Assembly: GCA_001790955.1 (NCBI GenBank)
Contig: MGDP01000004.1
Span: forward strand, 1-34,236
Reading direction: 5' to 3'
DNA length: 34,236 bases
DNA from: Candidatus Tectomicrobia bacterium RIFCSPLOWO2_12_FULL_69_37
GTDB lineage: Bacteria; UBA8248
The position numbers and the translations under genes were made by a program. A model generated the notes under the pieces. That model did no database searches, had not been told where the DNA came from, and saw nothing but the letters and a program-made list of their open reading frames with translations. Below are positions 31,488 through 34,236 of the stretch, piece by piece. The first letter of the stretch is position 1, and each line of letters starts with the position of its first letter.

Positions 31488-32246
31488 ATGGGTGCGAATG
31501 ACGCCAGGAAGAGAAGCCGCCGGGAATTCCTCAAGCTGGCCGGGGCCGCGGCGGCCGGGGTTGTCATGGCGGGCCGGCCGTTCGCGGCGGGAGCCGCTCC
31601 TGCCGCGGCCGGCCGCGCCATGAAGATCGGCATCATCGGGTCGGGCAAGATCGGGGGCGCGCTCGGCGGGCACTGGGCGCGGGCGGGCCACGAGGTGCTC
31701 CTCTCCGCGCGCAACCTCGGCCCCGTCCGCAAGCTCGCCGCCGAGATCGGCCACAAGGCGCGCGCCGGGACGCCCAGGGAGGCGGCGGCGTTCGGCGAGG
31801 TGGTGCTCGTCTCGGTGCCCTACGCGGCGCTCCCCCAGGTGGGCCGGGACTACGCCGCCGAGCTGAAGGGCAAGCCGGTACTCGACACCTGCAACCCCAT
31901 CCCCCGGAGGGACGGGGACATGGCCGCGGCGGCGCGGGCCAAGGGGACGGGCGTGGCCTCCCCCGGGTACCTGCCCGGCGTGCGGCTCGTCCGCGCCTTC
32001 AACACGGTGTCCTACCGGGCCATCCGCAGCGAGGCCCACCGCAAGGGGGAGAAGGTGGCCATCCCGCTCGCCGGGGACGACGCGGAGGCGCTCCGGATCG
32101 CCGTCCAGCTTGTGCAGGACGCCGGGTTCGAGCCGGTCGTGGTCGGGGGGCTCGCCCGCGCCGTCGAGTTCGACACCGGCACCCCCGCCTACGGGAAGGC
32201 GCTCACCGCGCGCGAGTTGCGCCAGCGGCTCAAGATCGGCTCCTGA
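31488..32246 (+). CDS. NAD(P)-binding Rossmann protein with Tat signal (F420-dependent NADP reductase-like)
   Basis: The 252-residue product starts at 31488 behind GAGGAGGTCTCCG. Residues 1-42 form a twin-arginine signal: [20 protein letters not shown] with an Ala-rich h-region. The mature part opens with [20 protein letters not shown], the Gly-x-Gly-x-x-Gly dinucleotide fold; SARN at the end of the second strand suggests NADP preference, as in the NADP oxidoreductase coenzyme F420-dependent (YqaB/Fno) family. [10 protein letters not shown] and [12 protein letters not shown] are also typical of that family. Members are normally cytosolic, so the Tat signal is odd. The protein could be exported with its cofactor bound, or be a periplasmic lipocalin-like spin-off of the fold. 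Role unknown. Confidence 0.87.
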   Translation: MGANDARKRSRREFLKLAGAAAAGVVMAGRPFAAGAAPAAAGRAMKIGIIGSGKIGGALGGHWARAGHEVLLSARNLGPVRKLAAEIGHKARAGTPREAAAFGEVVLVSVPYAALPQVGRDYAAELKGKPVLDTCNPIPRRDGDMAAAARAKGTGVASPGYLPGVRLVRAFNTVSYRAIRSEAHRKGEKVAIPLAGDDAEALRIAVQLVQDAGFEPVVVGGLARAVEFDTGTPAYGKALTARELRQRLKIGS

Positions 32247-32329
32247 GGGGGCGGGTTGCATTGCGGGCCCGGCGGGTTGGGGCCTACCCCCCCCGGGGGA
32301 GCCGCCATGCGGACGGAAAGAGGGGAGCG

Positions 32330-34236
32330 ATGAGCGAGGGCCGGCCCGTCCGGCACGACGTGAGCGTCCTTTCGCCGGACGACGTCTACCTCTTCAACGA
32401 GGGCACCCACTTCCATCTCTACGAGAAGCTGGGCGCGCACCCCGCCCGCCGGGGCGGCGCGGAGGGGACCCACTTCGCCGTCTGGGCCCCCAACGCCGAG
32501 GCGGTGAGCGTGCTGGGGGACTTCAACCACTGGACCCCGGGCCGCCACCCCCTGCGGCCGAGCAGCTCGGGCGTCTGGGAGGGGTTCATCCCCGGGATCG
32601 GGAAGGGGGCCGCCTACAAGTACCACGTGGCCTCCCGCTACCTGGGCTTCCGCGAGGAGAAGGCCGACCCCTTCGCGCTGCGCACCGAGGTGCCGCCCCA
32701 GACCGCCTCCGTCGTCTGGGACCTGGACTACGAGTGGGGCGACGGCGCCTGGATGGCGGGGCGCGGCGCCTTCAACGCCCGGAACGCCCCCCTCTCCGTC
32801 TACGAGGTCCACCTGGGCTCCTGGATGCGGGTCCCCGAGGAGGGCCTCCGCTCCCTCTCCTACCGCGAGCTGGCCCCCCGGCTGGCCGACCACGTCCAGC
32901 GGCTGGGCTTCACCCACGTCGAGCTCCTCCCCGTCATGGAGCACCCCTTCTTCGGCTCCTGGGGCTACCAGACCACCTCCTACTTCGCCCCGAGCGCCCG
33001 CTACGGCGCCCCCCAGGACTTCATGCACCTCGTGGACCACCTCCACCAGCAGGGCATCGGGGTCATCCTCGACTGGGTGCCCTCCCACTTCCCCGCCGAC
33101 GGCCACGGCCTCGCCTACTTCGACGGCACCCACCTCTACGAGCACGGCGACCCCCGCCAGGGCTTCCACCCCGACTGGAACAGCTTCATCTTCAACTACG
33201 GCCGCAACGAGGTGCGCGCCTTCCTCATCAGCAGCGCCCTCTTCTGGCTGGAGAAGTACCACGCCGACGGCCTGCGGGTGGACGCCGTGGCCTCCATGCT
33301 CTACCTCGACTACTCCCGCCAGGAGGGCGAGTGGATCCCCAACGAGTACGGCGGCCGCGAGAACCTCCCGGCCATCGAGTTCCTCCGCCGGTGCAACGCC
33401 GAGATCTACCGCCGCCACCCCGACGTCCAGACCCTCGCCGAGGAGTCCACCGCCTGGCCCATGGTCTCCCGGCCCGCCTACCTGGGCGGCCTGGGCTTCG
33501 GCATGAAGTGGGACATGGGCTGGATGCACGACACCCTGCGCTACATGCGCAAGGACCCCGTCCACCGCCGCTTCCACCACAACGACCTCACCTTCCGCCT
33601 GCTCTACGCCTTCAACGAGAACTTCGTCCTCCCCCTCTCCCACGACGAGGTGGTGCACGGCAAGGGCTCCCTCTGGGGCGTCATGCCCGGGGACGACTGG
33701 CAGAAGGCCGCCAACCTGCGCCTCCTCTACGGCCTCATGCACGCCCACCCCGGAAAGAAGCTCCTCTTCATGGGGGGCGAGTTCGGCCAGCTCGGCGAGT
33801 GGAACCACGACGGCAGCCTGGAGTGGCACCAGCTCGCCGAGCCCCGCCACGAGGGCGTCGCCCGCTGGGTCGCCGCCCTCAACGGCCTCCACCGCGAGGA
33901 GCCCGCCCTCCACGCCCTGGACTTCGACCCCGCCGGCTTCGAGTGGGTCGACGCCGGCGACAGCGACCAGAGCGCCCTCAGCTTCCTCCGCAGGGGCGGG
34001 GAGGGCGACCCCCCCGTCCTCGCTGTCTTCAACTTCACCCCCGTCCCCCGCGCCCCCTACCGCGTCGGCGCCCCTGCGGGCGGCTTCTGGCGCGAGATCG
34101 CCAACAGCGACGCCGGCTTCTTCGGCGGGAGCGGCATGGGCAACCTGGGGGGCCTCGCGGCCGAGGAGATCCCCTGCCACGGCCGGCCCTTCTCCCTCCC
34201 CCTCACGCTGCCCCCCCTCGCCGCGGTCTTCTTGAG
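32330..34236 (+). CDS. glgB: 1,4-alpha-glucan branching enzyme, 3' end cut by the window
   Basis: The frame is open for 635 codons to the window edge, so the last few residues are missing; the end (LPPLAAVFL) is close to the usual GlgB C-terminus. It is the short GlgB type with one N-terminal CBM48 domain ([22 protein letters not shown], about 47-68), then the GH13 barrel. Catalytic residues are Asp318 in [14 protein letters not shown], Glu371 in TLAEEST and Asp439 in [12 protein letters not shown]. It makes alpha-1,6 branches in glycogen. The ATG at 32330 has AGGGGAG ahead of it. Codons end almost only in C or G, far more strictly than in the rest of the window. It begins 83 bp after the Tat-signal gene; other glycogen genes may follow outside the window. 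Confidence 0.95.
   Translation, partial: MSEGRPVRHDVSVLSPDDVYLFNEGTHFHLYEKLGAHPARRGGAEGTHFAVWAPNAEAVSVLGDFNHWTPGRHPLRPSSSGVWEGFIPGIGKGAAYKYHVASRYLGFREEKADPFALRTEVPPQTASVVWDLDYEWGDGAWMAGRGAFNARNAPLSVYEVHLGSWMRVPEEGLRSLSYRELAPRLADHVQRLGFTHVELLPVMEHPFFGSWGYQTTSYFAPSARYGAPQDFMHLVDHLHQQGIGVILDWVPSHFPADGHGLAYFDGTHLYEHGDPRQGFHPDWNSFIFNYGRNEVRAFLISSALFWLEKYHADGLRVDAVASMLYLDYSRQEGEWIPNEYGGRENLPAIEFLRRCNAEIYRRHPDVQTLAEESTAWPMVSRPAYLGGLGFGMKWDMGWMHDTLRYMRKDPVHRRFHHNDLTFRLLYAFNENFVLPLSHDEVVHGKGSLWGVMPGDDWQKAANLRLLYGLMHAHPGKKLLFMGGEFGQLGEWNHDGSLEWHQLAEPRHEGVARWVAALNGLHREEPALHALDFDPAGFEWVDAGDSDQSALSFLRRGGEGDPPVLAVFNFTPVPRAPYRVGAPAGGFWREIANSDAGFFGGSGMGNLGGLAAEEIPCHGRPFSLPLTLPPLAAVFL

Noticed and set aside
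32189-34180. A 663-codon open frame on the minus strand opposite glgB
   Set aside because: Its product is a low-complexity run of Val, Glu, Gly and Ala caused by the extreme GC3 of glgB on the other strand; the plus-strand frame has all GlgB catalytic motifs.
1-34236. CRISPR arrays, insertion sequences, prophage genes, tRNA and rRNA genes
   Set aside because: No direct-repeat array, transposase, integrase, terminal inverted repeats or cloverleaf-type sequence was seen on either strand.

Overview
The window is a GC-rich (about 65-72% by eye) stretch of bacterial chromosome, densely packed with catabolic and transport genes on both strands. It has no rRNA, tRNA, mobile element, CRISPR array or recognisable transcriptional regulator. 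The gene families (MmgE/PrpD, AtuA-DUF4387, HyuA/HyuB, stand-alone MetE-like, repeated LeuCD-like hydro-lyases, RraA-like, DUF35-thiolase) and strong C/G third-position bias fit an uncultured, metabolically versatile soil, marine or sponge-associated lineage (Tectomicrobia, Rokubacteria or Deltaproteobacteria-like). This placement is inference; no marker gene is present.

Layout. (1) 3-7378, plus strand: end of an acyl-CoA dehydrogenase, an MmgE/PrpD protein, two paralogous alpha/beta hydrolases on either side of an orphan family-5 solute-binding protein, and an M20 hydrolase. (2) 7754-12336, plus strand, behind a good sigma70-like promoter: acyl-CoA ligase, DUF35 zinc-ribbon/OB protein, SCP2-type thiolase, amidase. 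It meets a minus-strand RraA-like gene tail to tail with a 14-bp overlap. (3) 13068-16172, plus strand, divergent from RraA: AtuA-family protein, DUF4387 protein and a second M20-like protein whose catalytic Glu appears replaced by Ser. (4) 19036-16204, minus strand: LeuC-like and LeuD-like hydro-lyase subunits and a stand-alone MetE-like zinc protein. (5) 25006-19161, minus strand: a second, divergent LeuC/LeuD-like pair followed by permease, binding protein and ATPase of an FbpABC-type ABC transporter. (6) 25249-26715: a hypothetical DinB-like gene and a low-GC secreted protein. (7) 31177-26922, minus strand: HyuA and HyuB, with a zinc-ribbon tail on HyuB. (8) 31488-32246: a Tat-signal NAD(P)-Rossmann protein. 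(9) 32330 to the edge: glycogen branching enzyme GlgB with extreme GC3.

How it may work together (inference). Several units pair uptake or activation with one or two unusual enzymes for small carboxylates, amides or acyl-CoA intermediates. The strongest candidate for an undescribed system is unit 5. There, a hydro-lyase whose small subunit lacks the conserved Ser-Ser-Arg active-site motif shares a tightly spaced operon with an ABC transporter whose binding protein lacks the iron-binding tyrosine pair. This suggests dedicated import and dehydration, or other lyase chemistry, of an unknown carboxylate.
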